Counted from the first letter of the stretch, positions 24,447 through 33,715 are shown. The stretch: 64,000 nucleotides of DNA from Variovorax sp. 54 (GCF_002754375.1 NZ_PEFF01000001.1:1364001-1428000); one strand, 5' to 3'. Made by a program: numbers and translations. Notes: generated from the sequence alone by a model not told the origin.

Positions 24447-25313
24447 ATGAACATCGCCACCTCCCCCGATTCGGTGCTCGGCTTCGCGCTCGACGCCATG
24501 CAACGCACGCCCGATCCGCGGCTGCGCACCGTGATGGACGCGCTCACGCGCCACCTGCATGCCTTCGTCCAGGAGGTGAAGCTCACCGAAGAAGAGTTCG
24601 AGCAGGCGCTCGAATTCATCGTCGCCATCGGCCACGCCACCGGCGAGACCAAGAACGAGGTGGTGCTGGCGGCCGACATCCTCGGCGTGTCGACCGTGGT
24701 GGCGCTGCAGAACAACCAGGACCCGCACGGCGAATCGCCGGCCGCGCTGCTCGGCCCCTTCTGGCGCGCCAACTCGCCGGCCTGCGCAACGGGCGACAGC
24801 ATCGCGCGCTCGGGCACGCCCGGCACGCCGCTCGAGGTGACCGGCACCGTGCGCGACGTGCGCGGGCAGCCGATGGCCGGCGTCACGGTCGACGTGTGGC
24901 AGGCCTCGCCGGTCGGGCTCTACGAGAACCAGGACCCGGAACAGGACGACATGAACCTGCGCGGGCGCTTCACCACCGACGCGCAAGGCCGCTTTCATTT
25001 CCGCAGCGTGCGCCCCGCCGGCTACCCGGTGCCCACCGACGGGCCCTGCGGCGTGCTGCTGCGCGCGCAGCAGCGCCACCCGAACCGTCCCGCGCACCTG
25101 CACTTCATGCTGAGCAAGCCGGGCCACAAGGTGCTGATCACGCAGGTGTTCGCCGACGACGACGAGAACCTGGAAAGCGACCCGACCTTCGGCGTGACGC
25201 GGCAACTGATCGGCCGCTTCGCGCTCGCGCCCGATGGACAGCGCGCCACGCTGCAGTACGACTTTCAGCTCGAGCCCGGCGAGATGAAGTTCCCCCGCCC
25301 TCCGATCCCCTGA
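24447..25313 (+). CDS. Intradiol ring-cleavage dioxygenase, hydroxyquinol/catechol 1,2-dioxygenase type
   Basis: A 288-residue enzyme with an N-terminal helical dimerisation domain (to about residue 100) and a C-terminal beta-sandwich. The four Fe(III) ligands are all visible: Y159 (GLYENQ), Y193 (AGYPVPTDG), H217 and H219 (RPAHLHF). The family opens catechols between the two hydroxyls with O2. Length and the PTDGP sequence lean toward hydroxyquinol 1,2-dioxygenase, giving maleylacetate, but catechol or a substituted catechol remains possible. It is the first gene of the LacI-controlled operon. Confidence 0.9.
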   Translation: MNIATSPDSVLGFALDAMQRTPDPRLRTVMDALTRHLHAFVQEVKLTEEEFEQALEFIVAIGHATGETKNEVVLAADILGVSTVVALQNNQDPHGESPAALLGPFWRANSPACATGDSIARSGTPGTPLEVTGTVRDVRGQPMAGVTVDVWQASPVGLYENQDPEQDDMNLRGRFTTDAQGRFHFRSVRPAGYPVPTDGPCGVLLRAQQRHPNRPAHLHFMLSKPGHKVLITQVFADDDENLESDPTFGVTRQLIGRFALAPDGQRATLQYDFQLEPGEMKFPRPPIP

Positions 25314-25344
25314 CCTTTCCGCTCCCACAACGCCTCTTCATCCC

Positions 25345-26109
25345 ATGAGCTTCGATCCCCAACCCCAACTCCACGGCAAGATCGCCGTCATCACCGGCGG
25401 CCTCGGCGCCATCGGCTACGCCACGGCCACGCGCCTGGCCGCGCTGGGCGCCACCTGCGTGCTGCTGCACCGCAGCGGCGACGACGGTGCCGCGCGCGCC
25501 GCCGCCCTGCCCTCGGACAGCGGCCAGCACCACGGCGCGATCCGCGCCGACATCGTCGACACACCGAGCCTGCAAGCCGCCGCCGCCGAGGTGAAGGCCG
25601 CGCACGGGCGCTGCGACATCCTGGTCAACAGCGCGGGCCACACGCAGCCCATTGCGGCCGGCGACCTCGATGCGCTGACCGACGAACTCATCGACGACCT
25701 GCTGCGCGCCAACTTCCGCGGCGTGTTCGCCACCATCCGCGCCTTCGCGCCGATGCTCAAGGCGACCGGCGACGGACTGGTGGTCAACATCTCGTCCATC
25801 GCCGGCTTCACGGGCGTGGGCAGCAACCTCGCGTACGTGGCGGCCAAGGCCGGGCTCGACGTGGTGGGCGATGCGCTGGCCAAGGCGCTGGCGCCGGCGG
25901 TGCGCGTGGTGTCGGTGTCGCCGGGCGCGGTCGAGTCGGGCTTCGTGCCCGGGCGCGGCGCCGAGTTCGCCGACAAGATGGCCAGCACCACGCCGCTCGG
26001 ACGCATCGGCAAGCCCGACGACGTGGCCGCCACCGTGGAAGCGCTCGCCACCACGCTGCGCTTCGTCACCGGCACGCGCATCGTGGTCGACGGAGGGCGC
26101 CACCTGTGA
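25345..26109 (+). CDS. Short-chain dehydrogenase/reductase (SDR)
   Basis: A 254-residue classical SDR. The cofactor loop is TGGLGAIG (near residue 18), NSAG replaces the usual NNAG, and the catalytic set is Ser in NISSIAGF with Y-x3-K in AYVAAKAG. It ends VVDGGRHL, the usual SDR C-terminus. The stop overlaps the GTG start of the BKACE gene (GTGA). It could oxidise or reduce an alcohol or keto group in the ring-cleavage pathway; substrate not readable. Confidence 0.9.
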   Translation: MSFDPQPQLHGKIAVITGGLGAIGYATATRLAALGATCVLLHRSGDDGAARAAALPSDSGQHHGAIRADIVDTPSLQAAAAEVKAAHGRCDILVNSAGHTQPIAAGDLDALTDELIDDLLRANFRGVFATIRAFAPMLKATGDGLVVNISSIAGFTGVGSNLAYVAAKAGLDVVGDALAKALAPAVRVVSVSPGAVESGFVPGRGAEFADKMASTTPLGRIGKPDDVAATVEALATTLRFVTGTRIVVDGGRHL

Positions 26110-27014
26110 ACAACGCCAAGACGCTCATCACCTGCGCGGTCACGGGCAACCTCGTGAAGCCCGAGCAGACGCCGCACCTGCCGATCACGCCGGTGCAGAT
26201 CGCCGACGAATGCCTGGCCGCCGCCGAAGCCGGCGCGAGCCAAGTGCACATCCACGTGCGCCACCCCGAGACTGGCAAGCCCTCGATGGAGGTCGATCTG
26301 TACCGCGAGGTGGTCGACCGCATCCGCCGCGAGAACCGCGAACTCATCGTGAACCTCACGACCGGGCCGGGCGGGCGCTTCATTCCGAGCGAGGACGATC
26401 CGAAGATCGCCGCACCCGGCACCACGCTGCTGCCGCCCGAGAAGCGCGTGGAGCACATCGCGCTCATCCGGCCCGACGTGTGCTCGCTCGACCTCAACAC
26501 CATGAACTCCGGCCCCGACGTGGTGATCAACACGCCGAAGAACGTGCGCCGCATGGCGAAGGTGATGCGCGAGGCCGGCGTGAAACCCGAGCTGGAGATC
26601 TTCGACTCGGGCGACATCCACCTGGCGCTGGACCTCATCGCCGACGGCACGCTCGACGGCCCTGCGATGTGGACCTTCGTGCTCGGCGTGAAGTACGGCT
26701 TCGCGCCCACGCCCGAGACGCTGCTCTACGCGCGCAACCTGCTGCCGCGCGGCGCCTTCTGGAGCGCCTTCGGCATCGGCCGCACGGAGTTCCCGATCGT
26801 CGCGCAATCATGGCTGCTGGGCGGCCACGTGCGCGTGGGCATGGAAGACAACATCTACCTCGAGAAAGGCGTGCTGGCCGAGAGCAATGCGCAGCTCGTG
26901 GCGAAGGCGCGCGACATCCTGCGCAGCCTGGGCGGCGACGTCGCCAACCCGCGCGAGGCCCGCGCGATGCTGGGACTGGCCGACACCCGCACCGTTCAAG
27001 GAGCCGCACGATGA
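26106..27014 (+). CDS. Beta-keto acid cleavage enzyme (BKACE, DUF849)
   Basis: A 302-residue protein of the 3-keto-5-aminohexanoate cleavage family. Zinc-site and active-site marks are present: CAVTGNLVKPEQTPHLP, HIHVRHPETGKPS (H-x-H), NLTTGPGGRF, and RVGMEDNIYLEKG near the end. BKACEs condense a beta-keto acid with acetyl-CoA to give acetoacetate and a new acyl-CoA. Beside a ring-cleavage dioxygenase, 3-oxoadipate or a related keto acid is a logical substrate. Family firm; substrate inferred. Confidence 0.92.
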   Translation: MNNAKTLITCAVTGNLVKPEQTPHLPITPVQIADECLAAAEAGASQVHIHVRHPETGKPSMEVDLYREVVDRIRRENRELIVNLTTGPGGRFIPSEDDPKIAAPGTTLLPPEKRVEHIALIRPDVCSLDLNTMNSGPDVVINTPKNVRRMAKVMREAGVKPELEIFDSGDIHLALDLIADGTLDGPAMWTFVLGVKYGFAPTPETLLYARNLLPRGAFWSAFGIGRTEFPIVAQSWLLGGHVRVGMEDNIYLEKGVLAESNAQLVAKARDILRSLGGDVANPREARAMLGLADTRTVQGAAR

Positions 27015-28006
27015 GCGCCATCCTTCATGAACCGCGCGCACTGCGCGTGAACGGCAAGGCCGCCAACCTCGAGGCGCTGCACCTGGACGCCGCGCCGCAG
27101 CCCGAGCCCGCCGCGCCGCCCGGCCATGCCGTGGTGCGCGTGGCCGCCGCCGCCGTGAACCCGAGCGACGTGAAGGCCGCGCTGGGCCTCATGCCGCAAG
27201 CGGTCTGGCCGCGCACGCCGGGCCGCGACTTCGCGGGCACCGTCGTGAGCGGGCCCACGGAATGGATCGGCCGCGAGGTCTACGGCTCGGGCGGCGACAT
27301 CGGCATCACGCGCGACGGCTCGCATGCACGCTACCTCGTGCTGCCCGAAGCGGCCCTGCGCGCCAAGCCGAAGGGCATCTCGATGGACGAGGCCGGCGCC
27401 GTGGGCGTGCCCTTCGTCACGGCCTACGAGGGCTTCCGCCGCAGCGGCATGCCGCAGGCGGGCCAGACGGTGCTGGTGCTGGGCGCCAACGGCAAGGTCG
27501 GGCAGGCGGCGGTACAGCTCGCCGCGCAGGCCGGCGCGCGCGTGATCGCGGTGCAGCGCGGCCCCGGGCCGTTCGCGGGGTTCGCGAGCGCGCCGGTCGA
27601 CGTGGTCGATGCGCGCCACCACGCCGACGTGGGCGCACAGGTGCGCGAGCTCACCGACGGGCGCGGCGCGCACATCGTCTACAACACCGTGGGCAGCGCC
27701 TACTTCGAGGCCGCCAACAAGGCGATGGCCAAGGGCGCCACGCAGATCTTCATCGCCACGCACGACCGCGCGGTGCCCTTCGACATCTTCGCGTTCTACC
27801 GCGGCATGCACACCTACGTGGGCATCGACTCGCTGGCAATGGACTGCGTCGCCTCCACCGCGCAGCTCGACGCGATGCGCGAAGGCTTCGAGCGCGGCAC
27901 GCTGAAACCCTTTCCCGTGGCACGCCACTTCGCGCTCGACGAAGCGATCGACGCCTACCGGCTGGTGCTGTCGGGCAGCACCGACCGCGTCGTGCTGCGC
28001 CCCTGA
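27011..28006 (+). CDS. Medium-chain reductase, quinone oxidoreductase-like
   Basis: A 331-residue MDR-superfamily enzyme. The GroES-like N-terminal half contains AAAVNPSDVKAALG and TPGRDFAGTV. The nucleotide fold has VLGANGKVGQAAVQLAAQ near residues 155-175. The structural-zinc cysteines of alcohol dehydrogenases are absent, which points to a zinc-free NADPH-dependent reductase acting on enones or quinones. In this operon it could reduce an unsaturated ring-cleavage product. ATG overlaps the BKACE stop. Confidence 0.88.
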   Translation: MSAILHEPRALRVNGKAANLEALHLDAAPQPEPAAPPGHAVVRVAAAAVNPSDVKAALGLMPQAVWPRTPGRDFAGTVVSGPTEWIGREVYGSGGDIGITRDGSHARYLVLPEAALRAKPKGISMDEAGAVGVPFVTAYEGFRRSGMPQAGQTVLVLGANGKVGQAAVQLAAQAGARVIAVQRGPGPFAGFASAPVDVVDARHHADVGAQVRELTDGRGAHIVYNTVGSAYFEAANKAMAKGATQIFIATHDRAVPFDIFAFYRGMHTYVGIDSLAMDCVASTAQLDAMREGFERGTLKPFPVARHFALDEAIDAYRLVLSGSTDRVVLRP

Positions 28007-28028
28007 CACCGAGAGAAGGAACATCGCC

Positions 28029-28385
28029 ATGCACGTCACCCGTTTCAGCGAGGCGCCGCACTACGAGGCGCCCAACCACTTCGACATGCGCTGCCTGCGC
28101 CTGCAGGGCAAGGAAGCCGGCCCCTCGACGCAGATGTGGATGGGCATGAGCCAGATCCTGCCCGGTGGTCGCACCGGGCTCGACGGTTCGCCGATGGAAA
28201 AGCTCTACCTCGTGCTCGAGGGCGAGCTGCACATCGTCGGCGAACTCGAGGGCGCGCACCAGGAAGACGTGCTCCTGCCCTACGACAGCTGCCGCTTCGC
28301 GCCCGGCGAGAAGCGCCAGCTGGAGAACCGCAGCAACCGCCCGGTGCTGGTGGCGCTGGTGATGGCGAACGCACCGCCCGGCTGA
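28029..28385 (+). CDS. Small cupin-domain protein
   Basis: A 118-residue single cupin. The conserved barrel strands are QILPGGRTGLDGSPMEKLYLVLEGELHIV and a late FAPGEKRQLENRSNRPVLVALVM. The usual metal-binding His residues are partly replaced (Met-Glu-Lys instead of His-x-His), so it may not bind iron or may be a binding or isomerase-type protein. It lies in the dioxygenase operon after the MDR gene. Confidence 0.82.
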   Translation: MHVTRFSEAPHYEAPNHFDMRCLRLQGKEAGPSTQMWMGMSQILPGGRTGLDGSPMEKLYLVLEGELHIVGELEGAHQEDVLLPYDSCRFAPGEKRQLENRSNRPVLVALVMANAPPG

Positions 28386-28451
28386 CGCTCGCTCTCCTTT
28401 CCCAGTCAGTCATTCATTGCTCGCACCCACAAATCAACGGAGACAAGACGC

Positions 28452-29441
28452 ATGAAGAAGACATTCCCCTGGAGCCGCCGACAGGCGCTCACGATCGCTG
28501 CAGCACTCGCGGCCTGCACGCTCGGCGGCGCGCACGCACAAGGCCCGTGGCCGGGCACGCAACCGATCAAGCTGGTCGTGCCCTTCACGGCGGGCAGCGG
28601 TACCGACATCGTCGCGCGCCTCGTGGCCGAGAAGCTGGGGCCCGCGCTGGGCACCAGCGTGATCGTCGACAACCGCCCCGGCGCGGGCGGCACGCTGGGC
28701 GCGGCCATCGCCGCCAAGGCGCCGGCCGACGGCTACACGTTGCTGGTGCATTCGGCCGGCCACCTCGTGAACCCGTGGATCTACAAGGGCCTGTCGTACG
28801 ACACGCTGAAAGACTTCACGGGCGTGACGCCGATGGCCAGCCTGCCCAACGTGCTGGTGACCGCGCCCTCGCACTTCACCGATGTGAAAGACCTCGTGGC
28901 CAAGGCAAAGGCCAAGCCCGGCGGTCTGAACTACGGCTCCGCGGGCAACGGTTCGGCCACGCACATGAATGCCGAGGTGTTCCGCCTCGCGGCCAGCGTC
29001 GATGCACAGCATGTGCCCTTTCGCGGCACGCCCGAGGCCATGACCGAGGTGATGGCCGGACGCGTCGACTGGTTCTTCGCGCCGATGGTGTCGGCGCTGC
29101 CGCTGATCAAGAGCGGCAAGCTGAAGGCGCTGGCCGTGGGCACCGCCGGTCGCTCGTCCGCCCTGCCCGATGCGCCCACCACCGTGGAGGCCGGCGTGCC
29201 GGGCTCGGCCTACCTGTTCTGGGTCGGCCTGTTCGCGCCCGCCAAAACGCCGCAGCCCGTGGTGGAACGACTGCAGGCCGAGGTCGCGAAGATCATGGGG
29301 TCGCCCGAGCTGAAGGACCGGCTGGAGAAGCTCGGCGCCGAACCCTTCACCATGCCCACGGCGCAGTTCAACAAGTTCATCGCCGACGAGACCGCGAAGG
29401 CACAGCAGGTGGTCAAGGCCGCGGGCATCAAGGTGGACTGA
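28452..29441 (+). CDS. Bug-family (TctC-like) periplasmic solute-binding protein
   Basis: A 329-residue extracytoplasmic receptor. The signal peptide includes a twin-Arg-like SRRQALTIA followed by a hydrophobic run to about residue 30. Bug marks are IKLVVPFTAGSGTDIVARL, VDNRPGAGGTLG and APADGYTLLV. Such receptors belong to tripartite tricarboxylate transporters, but Burkholderiales carry many orphans. No TctA/TctB genes are nearby. It probably captures the aromatic or carboxylic substrate of the operon. Confidence 0.93.
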   Translation: MKKTFPWSRRQALTIAAALAACTLGGAHAQGPWPGTQPIKLVVPFTAGSGTDIVARLVAEKLGPALGTSVIVDNRPGAGGTLGAAIAAKAPADGYTLLVHSAGHLVNPWIYKGLSYDTLKDFTGVTPMASLPNVLVTAPSHFTDVKDLVAKAKAKPGGLNYGSAGNGSATHMNAEVFRLAASVDAQHVPFRGTPEAMTEVMAGRVDWFFAPMVSALPLIKSGKLKALAVGTAGRSSALPDAPTTVEAGVPGSAYLFWVGLFAPAKTPQPVVERLQAEVAKIMGSPELKDRLEKLGAEPFTMPTAQFNKFIADETAKAQQVVKAAGIKVD

Positions 29442-29459
29442 CGGCGGGCGCCGCGCGAC

Positions 29460-29822
29460 TCAGCGCAGCAGCCCCGCCAGCACCGGCACAAGCCCCGCAC
29501 CACCGCCCACGGCGGCAGCACCGGCGCCCCACGCCACGGCGCGTGGGCGGTACGGCAACAGCAAGGCCACCGGCAACGCACCCGCCGACAGGAAGCCCAG
29601 CCACGCGACCGTCCCGACCGAGGCGCCCCACGCCATCACGCAGGGCACGACGGCTGCGGCCAGCAGCACCGCGCCGATCACGCGCAAGCCCATGCGCCGA
29701 CGCGTCGGCACCTCACGTCCACGCGTCAGCTGCTCGTGGTGCCGGTCCATGGCAAAGCTCAGGCACGACATGCCCGCATACGCCAGCGCGAAGCCGAGCA
29801 ACGAAGCCCACACCGTCGTCAT
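29460..29822 (-). CDS. DUF3325 small membrane protein
   Basis: A 120-residue protein with four hydrophobic helices. The opening LLGFALAYAGMSCLSFAMDRHHEQL and the ending with a glycine-rich helix fit DUF3325. In this family the gene habitually follows a PepSY transmembrane gene in iron-uptake regions, as here. ATG 29822 overlaps the PepSY gene stop by four bases. Function unknown. Confidence 0.82.
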   Translation of the reverse strand: MTTVWASLLGFALAYAGMSCLSFAMDRHHEQLTRGREVPTRRRMGLRVIGAVLLAAAVVPCVMAWGASVGTVAWLGFLSAGALPVALLLPYRPRAVAWGAGAAAVGGGAGLVPVLAGLLR

Positions 29823-31444
29823 CGCGCCACCTTCCGCCGCAGATGGCGCAGCGCGCCCAGCGCCGCAAGGCCGAAGGCCACCACGCCCAGTTCGACACCG
29901 AGGCTTTCCCAATCACTGCGCAACAGCTGCGCCAGCAGGTGATCGCCCGTGGTCACGAAGTTCAGCACCGGCAGCAGCAGGCACAGCGCGGCCAGCGCGC
30001 CGAGCTGCTCGCGCCACGCACGCGCCGGCTGGCGCACGAAGGCATGCACCAGCGCCAGCGCCCACAGCGCGAAGAAGACCTGCAGTTCGCGGTCCGCGCG
30101 GTGCCCGATACCGACCGGCACCAGCCGGTTGGCCCACAGATAACCCACGCAGGCGATGGCGAGACCGGCGATGGCTGCAACGTTCAGCGCCTCGATGAGC
30201 CGGTAGACCCGCGCCGTCGCGCCGCCGAACTCGCCGAGGTGTTTCTGCCGGCGCTTCACGATGAACAGCACCGCGCCCGAACCCATCATCGCGGTGCCCG
30301 CGAGCCCGCACAGGAAGTAGAGCCATTTCATCGGCCAGCCGCCGAAGGTGACCATGTGCAGCCCGCTCATGGCCGACTGCGCGAGCATGGCCGCGCCGCC
30401 GTCTGCGGCGCCCGGCAGGCGCACGCGCTGCACTTCGCCGGTGGCGGCCGAGAACTGCACCATGCCGGTGGTGGCGCTGAGCCGGCGCGCCGATTCGTCG
30501 TCGCCGTTCCATCCGTACACGCCGATGCGCGCGCCCGCGTCGCCCGGGTGGTCGATGACGACCGCGCGCACGGGCTGGCCCATGCGCTCCTGGCCGCGCG
30601 CGGCGAAGGATTCGAGCACCGGCACGGGCATCGCGCGGCCGGTGGCCGCGGGCTTGTCGCTGTCGCCCAACTCGGACACGAAGCGCACCTGCGCCGACGG
30701 GCCCGTGCCGTAGTGCAGCACCTTGCTCGCCGGCATGAAGGTGGTGCCCGAGATCACGAGGCCGGTGTAGGCAATCATGAACTGGAAGGGCAGCGTCAGC
30801 ACCGCCACGGCGTTGTGCGCGTCGAGCCAGCTGCGCTGGCCCTTCTTGGGCCGGAAGGTGAAGAAGTCCTTGAAGATGCGCTTGTGCGTGATGACGCCCG
30901 ACACCAGCGCCACCAGCATCGCCATCGCGGCGATGCCGACGATCCACAGGCCGACGGTGCCGGCGTGCAGCTCGTAGTGAAAGTCGACGAAGTGATGGCC
31001 CCCGAGCGTGGCGCGCGCCGCGTGGCCGCCTTCTTCTGTCAGCAGCTTGCCGGTGGCGGGGTCGAGCGCAACGCCCGCGTACTGGCGGTTGGCGTCGAAC
31101 CAGAACACGCGCAGCTCGCCGCCGCCCTGTGCATCCGAAGGCCACAGCTCCCACATCGAGGCGCCCGGGTGGTGCTCGGCCATGTAGGCCATGCCCCAGG
31201 CCAGGCGCTGCGCGCGGTCGCCCGTGGGCTCGCCCTTCTCTTTTTTGGCTGCGGCGGCGGCTTCCTCGGCGTGGTGCTCCGGGGTCATCCAGTGGGTGAT
31301 CGGCTCGTCGAACACGGCCAGCGTGCCGGTGAGGAACACCGCGAACAGCAGCCACGAGAACCACAGGCCGCACCAGGTGTGCAGCCAGGCCTGGGCCTGG
31401 CGGAAACCGCCTTGCGACGGCACCTTGGTTGCCTTCGTGCTCAT
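29819..31444 (-). CDS. PepSY-associated transmembrane protein
   Basis: A 541-residue inner-membrane protein. The first helix region (WLHTWCGLWFSWLLFAVFLTGTLAVFDEPITHWMTP) is the PepSY_TM signature, and two more blocks with FDFHYELH-type and SGLHMVTFGG histidine motifs follow. Such proteins are linked to reductive release of iron from ferrisiderophores. It lies between DUF3649 and DUF3325 genes with four-base overlaps on both sides, so the three are one operon. No TonB receptor is present next to it. Confidence 0.9.
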   Translation of the reverse strand: MSTKATKVPSQGGFRQAQAWLHTWCGLWFSWLLFAVFLTGTLAVFDEPITHWMTPEHHAEEAAAAAKKEKGEPTGDRAQRLAWGMAYMAEHHPGASMWELWPSDAQGGGELRVFWFDANRQYAGVALDPATGKLLTEEGGHAARATLGGHHFVDFHYELHAGTVGLWIVGIAAMAMLVALVSGVITHKRIFKDFFTFRPKKGQRSWLDAHNAVAVLTLPFQFMIAYTGLVISGTTFMPASKVLHYGTGPSAQVRFVSELGDSDKPAATGRAMPVPVLESFAARGQERMGQPVRAVVIDHPGDAGARIGVYGWNGDDESARRLSATTGMVQFSAATGEVQRVRLPGAADGGAAMLAQSAMSGLHMVTFGGWPMKWLYFLCGLAGTAMMGSGAVLFIVKRRQKHLGEFGGATARVYRLIEALNVAAIAGLAIACVGYLWANRLVPVGIGHRADRELQVFFALWALALVHAFVRQPARAWREQLGALAALCLLLPVLNFVTTGDHLLAQLLRSDWESLGVELGVVAFGLAALGALRHLRRKVAR

Positions 31445-31743
31445 GCGCCGCCTCCCGCGCCGCGCAAGGCCAGGCCGAGCCCGGCCAGCACCACGGCCGG
31501 CAGCAGCAGGCCGGCCCAGGCGCGCGGCAGCGACACGGGCGCAAACGCCCAGATCACGGCGACGGTGTAGATCGCGAAGCTGAACTGCATGCCCCCGAGC
31601 GCGGCCTCGGCGGGGCCAGCCGGCAGCACGGCGGCCAGGAAGACGGCGGCGGCCGAGGCCAGCGCGTAGCCGCCGAACACGGCGGCCGCGACGCGGGACA
31701 GCAGCCGCAGGGCGGGAGAAAAGGTGGAGGTGCGGGTGTTCAT
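31441..31743 (-). CDS. DUF3649 small membrane protein
   Basis: A 100-residue protein with three hydrophobic helices, starting MNTRTSTFSPALRLLSRVAAAVFGGYALA. This matches DUF3649, a family found almost only before PepSY_TM genes in iron-siderophore loci. It leads the three-gene unit. Its upstream gap (31744-32017) has no convincing Fur box. Function is not established. Confidence 0.82.
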   Translation of the reverse strand: MNTRTSTFSPALRLLSRVAAAVFGGYALASAAAVFLAAVLPAGPAEAALGGMQFSFAIYTVAVIWAFAPVSLPRAWAGLLLPAVVLAGLGLALRGAGGGA

Positions 31744-32017
31744 CGGGGACCGGAAAACGGGGCGCGAACATGCGCCCCTCCCCTACATGACAAACGAGAA
31801 CGAAAAAAGGGTCATGCCCCCGCCTTTTTTCCGGTCAAAACGCGTCACCGCGCGTTGCCACCGCGTTGCGCGGCGTGCCCCGTCAACTCGGGCCTTGAGG
31901 CTGGGTGCGGCGGAGAAGTTGAAGACGGCCGAGGCTTCGGCGTCACCTCGCATCAGCCTTGATGATTACCTTGGATGGTCGGGCGGACCTGCGACCCAAG
32001 CGGTCGCCTCCTGACAA

Positions 32018-33715
32018 TCACGCCGCCGGTTGCTCGGCTTCCTGCAGCAACCGCCACATCACCTTGCCACTCCCGCTCTTCGGCAGCGCATCGACGAACT
32101 GCACCTTGCGTGGAATCTTGTAGACCGCCATGTTCTCGCGGCACCAGTCGATGATCTGCTGCTCGGTCGTGTCCTTGTGCGTGGCGCGCAGCACCACCAC
32201 GGCCTTGACCGATTCGCCGCGGTAGTCGTCCTTGGTCGAGATCACGCAGGCTTCCTGGATCGCGGGGTGGCGGAACATCAGCAGCTCGACCTCGGCCGGC
32301 CACACCTTGAAGCCGCTCGCGTTGATCATGCGTTTCAAGCGGTCGGTGATGAAGAAGTAGCCCTCCTCGTCCATGCGGCCCATGTCGCCCGAGCGGAAGA
32401 AGCGCTTGCCCTCGAACTCGACAAAAGCAGACTTGGTGGCATCGGGGCGCTTCCAGTAGCCCTGGAACACCTCGGGGCCGTGGATGATGATTTCGCCCGA
32501 TTCGCCGATGGGCATCTCTTGCAGCGTGTCGGGGTCGACCACGCGTGCGTCGGTGCTCATGAACGGAATGCCCAGGCACTGCTGCTTGGGATGGTCCGAG
32601 GGGTTGGTGTGCGAGGGCGCGGCGGTTTCGGTGAGGCCGTAGCCTTCCTGGTACTTCAGGCCGTACTGCTCGAACAGGCGCTGCGCCACGGCCTGCGGCA
32701 TGGCGGCGCCGCCGCCGCCGATGTGGGTCATGCTCGTGAGGTCGTAGCTCGCGAAGTTGGGGCTGGCCATGAGGTCGATCACCATGGTCGGGATGTTGGT
32801 CCAGCTCGTGACCTTCCAGCGCGAGATGAGCCGGCCCGCCACGTCGCGGTCCCAGCGCGGCATGATGACCAGCGTGGCCGCCGCGAGGATCGAGGTGTGC
32901 ATCATGCTCACCACACCGGTGATGTGGAACATCGGCACCACGGCCAGCACGACCGCCTCCGACGTCGCCTGGCCCCAGAGCTGGCCGGCCATCGCGTTGT
33001 GCATGAGGCTCGAGTGGTGGTGCACGCAGCCCTTGGGCAGGCCGGTGGTGCCGCTGGTATAGGGCAGCAGCGCCATGTCGTTGGCGCCCACCACATGCGC
33101 GGGCGCCGGGTGGCCGGCCGCGAGCGCGTCGGTCCACGCCGTCACCTGGCCGCCGGCCAGCGCGGGCAGCGGGTGGCGCGTGCCGAGCCAGTCGGCCCAG
33201 GCCGGCGCGGGGGCGTCGTCGCCGGTCACGCCGGCATCGAAGGCGTCGGTGAACTGGGTCACGATGAGGTGCGACAGGCGCTGCTCAGCGGGCAGTGCCT
33301 CGCTGGCCTTGGCCAGCTCGGCCGCGAGGTCGCCGGTGGTGATCGCCACCTTGGCGTCGGGGTCGGTGATGTAGTGCTTGAGCTCTTCGGCCCGGTTCAT
33401 CGGGTTGACCGGCACCACGACGGCGTTGGCGCGCAGGATCGCGAAATGCGCGATCACCAGCTGCGGGCAGTTCTGCATGTTCAGCACCACGCGGTCGCCG
33501 CGCTGCACGCCCAGCGCATGCAGCGCGCCGGCCAGCCGCTCGACCTGGTCGGCCATGTCGCGGTAGCTCAGCACGCGGCCGAAAAAGACCAGCGCGGCCT
33601 TCTCGGGGTAGCGCGCCGCCGAGGTCGCGAGGTTGTGCCACAGCGAGGTGGCGGGGACGGTGATCGAATGCGGGAGGCGCTTGGGCCAGAACTTGTAATG
33701 CGGGCGTGGTTGCAT
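32018..33715 (-). CDS. Acyl-CoA ligase (fatty-acid/long-chain AMP-binding type)
   Basis: A 565-residue adenylate-forming enzyme: acid + ATP + CoA to acyl-CoA. Core motifs are LLPYTSGTTGLPKG (ATP loop), EGYGLTETAAPSH (A5), FRSGDMGRMDEEGYFFITDR (A7-A8) and the catalytic lysine region SGSGKVMWR near the end. It looks like the medium/long-chain fatty acid group. ATG 33715 is the family start; the frame extends 21 codons upstream with Ser/Pro-rich non-family sequence. It stands alone, divergent from the CHRD lipoprotein. Confidence 0.92.
   Translation of the reverse strand: MQPRPHYKFWPKRLPHSITVPATSLWHNLATSAARYPEKAALVFFGRVLSYRDMADQVERLAGALHALGVQRGDRVVLNMQNCPQLVIAHFAILRANAVVVPVNPMNRAEELKHYITDPDAKVAITTGDLAAELAKASEALPAEQRLSHLIVTQFTDAFDAGVTGDDAPAPAWADWLGTRHPLPALAGGQVTAWTDALAAGHPAPAHVVGANDMALLPYTSGTTGLPKGCVHHHSSLMHNAMAGQLWGQATSEAVVLAVVPMFHITGVVSMMHTSILAAATLVIMPRWDRDVAGRLISRWKVTSWTNIPTMVIDLMASPNFASYDLTSMTHIGGGGAAMPQAVAQRLFEQYGLKYQEGYGLTETAAPSHTNPSDHPKQQCLGIPFMSTDARVVDPDTLQEMPIGESGEIIIHGPEVFQGYWKRPDATKSAFVEFEGKRFFRSGDMGRMDEEGYFFITDRLKRMINASGFKVWPAEVELLMFRHPAIQEACVISTKDDYRGESVKAVVVLRATHKDTTEQQIIDWCRENMAVYKIPRKVQFVDALPKSGSGKVMWRLLQEAEQPAA

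Noticed and set aside
28136..31570. Very long plus-strand open frame across cupin, Bug and PepSY genes
   Set aside because: It runs through several recognised genes in another frame or strand and has Arg/Ala/Pro/His-rich filler composition.
31780..31810. Fur-box-like AACGAGAACGAAAA upstream of the PepSY trio
   Set aside because: Only one half resembles the Fur consensus and there is no matching dyad; too weak to list as a site.
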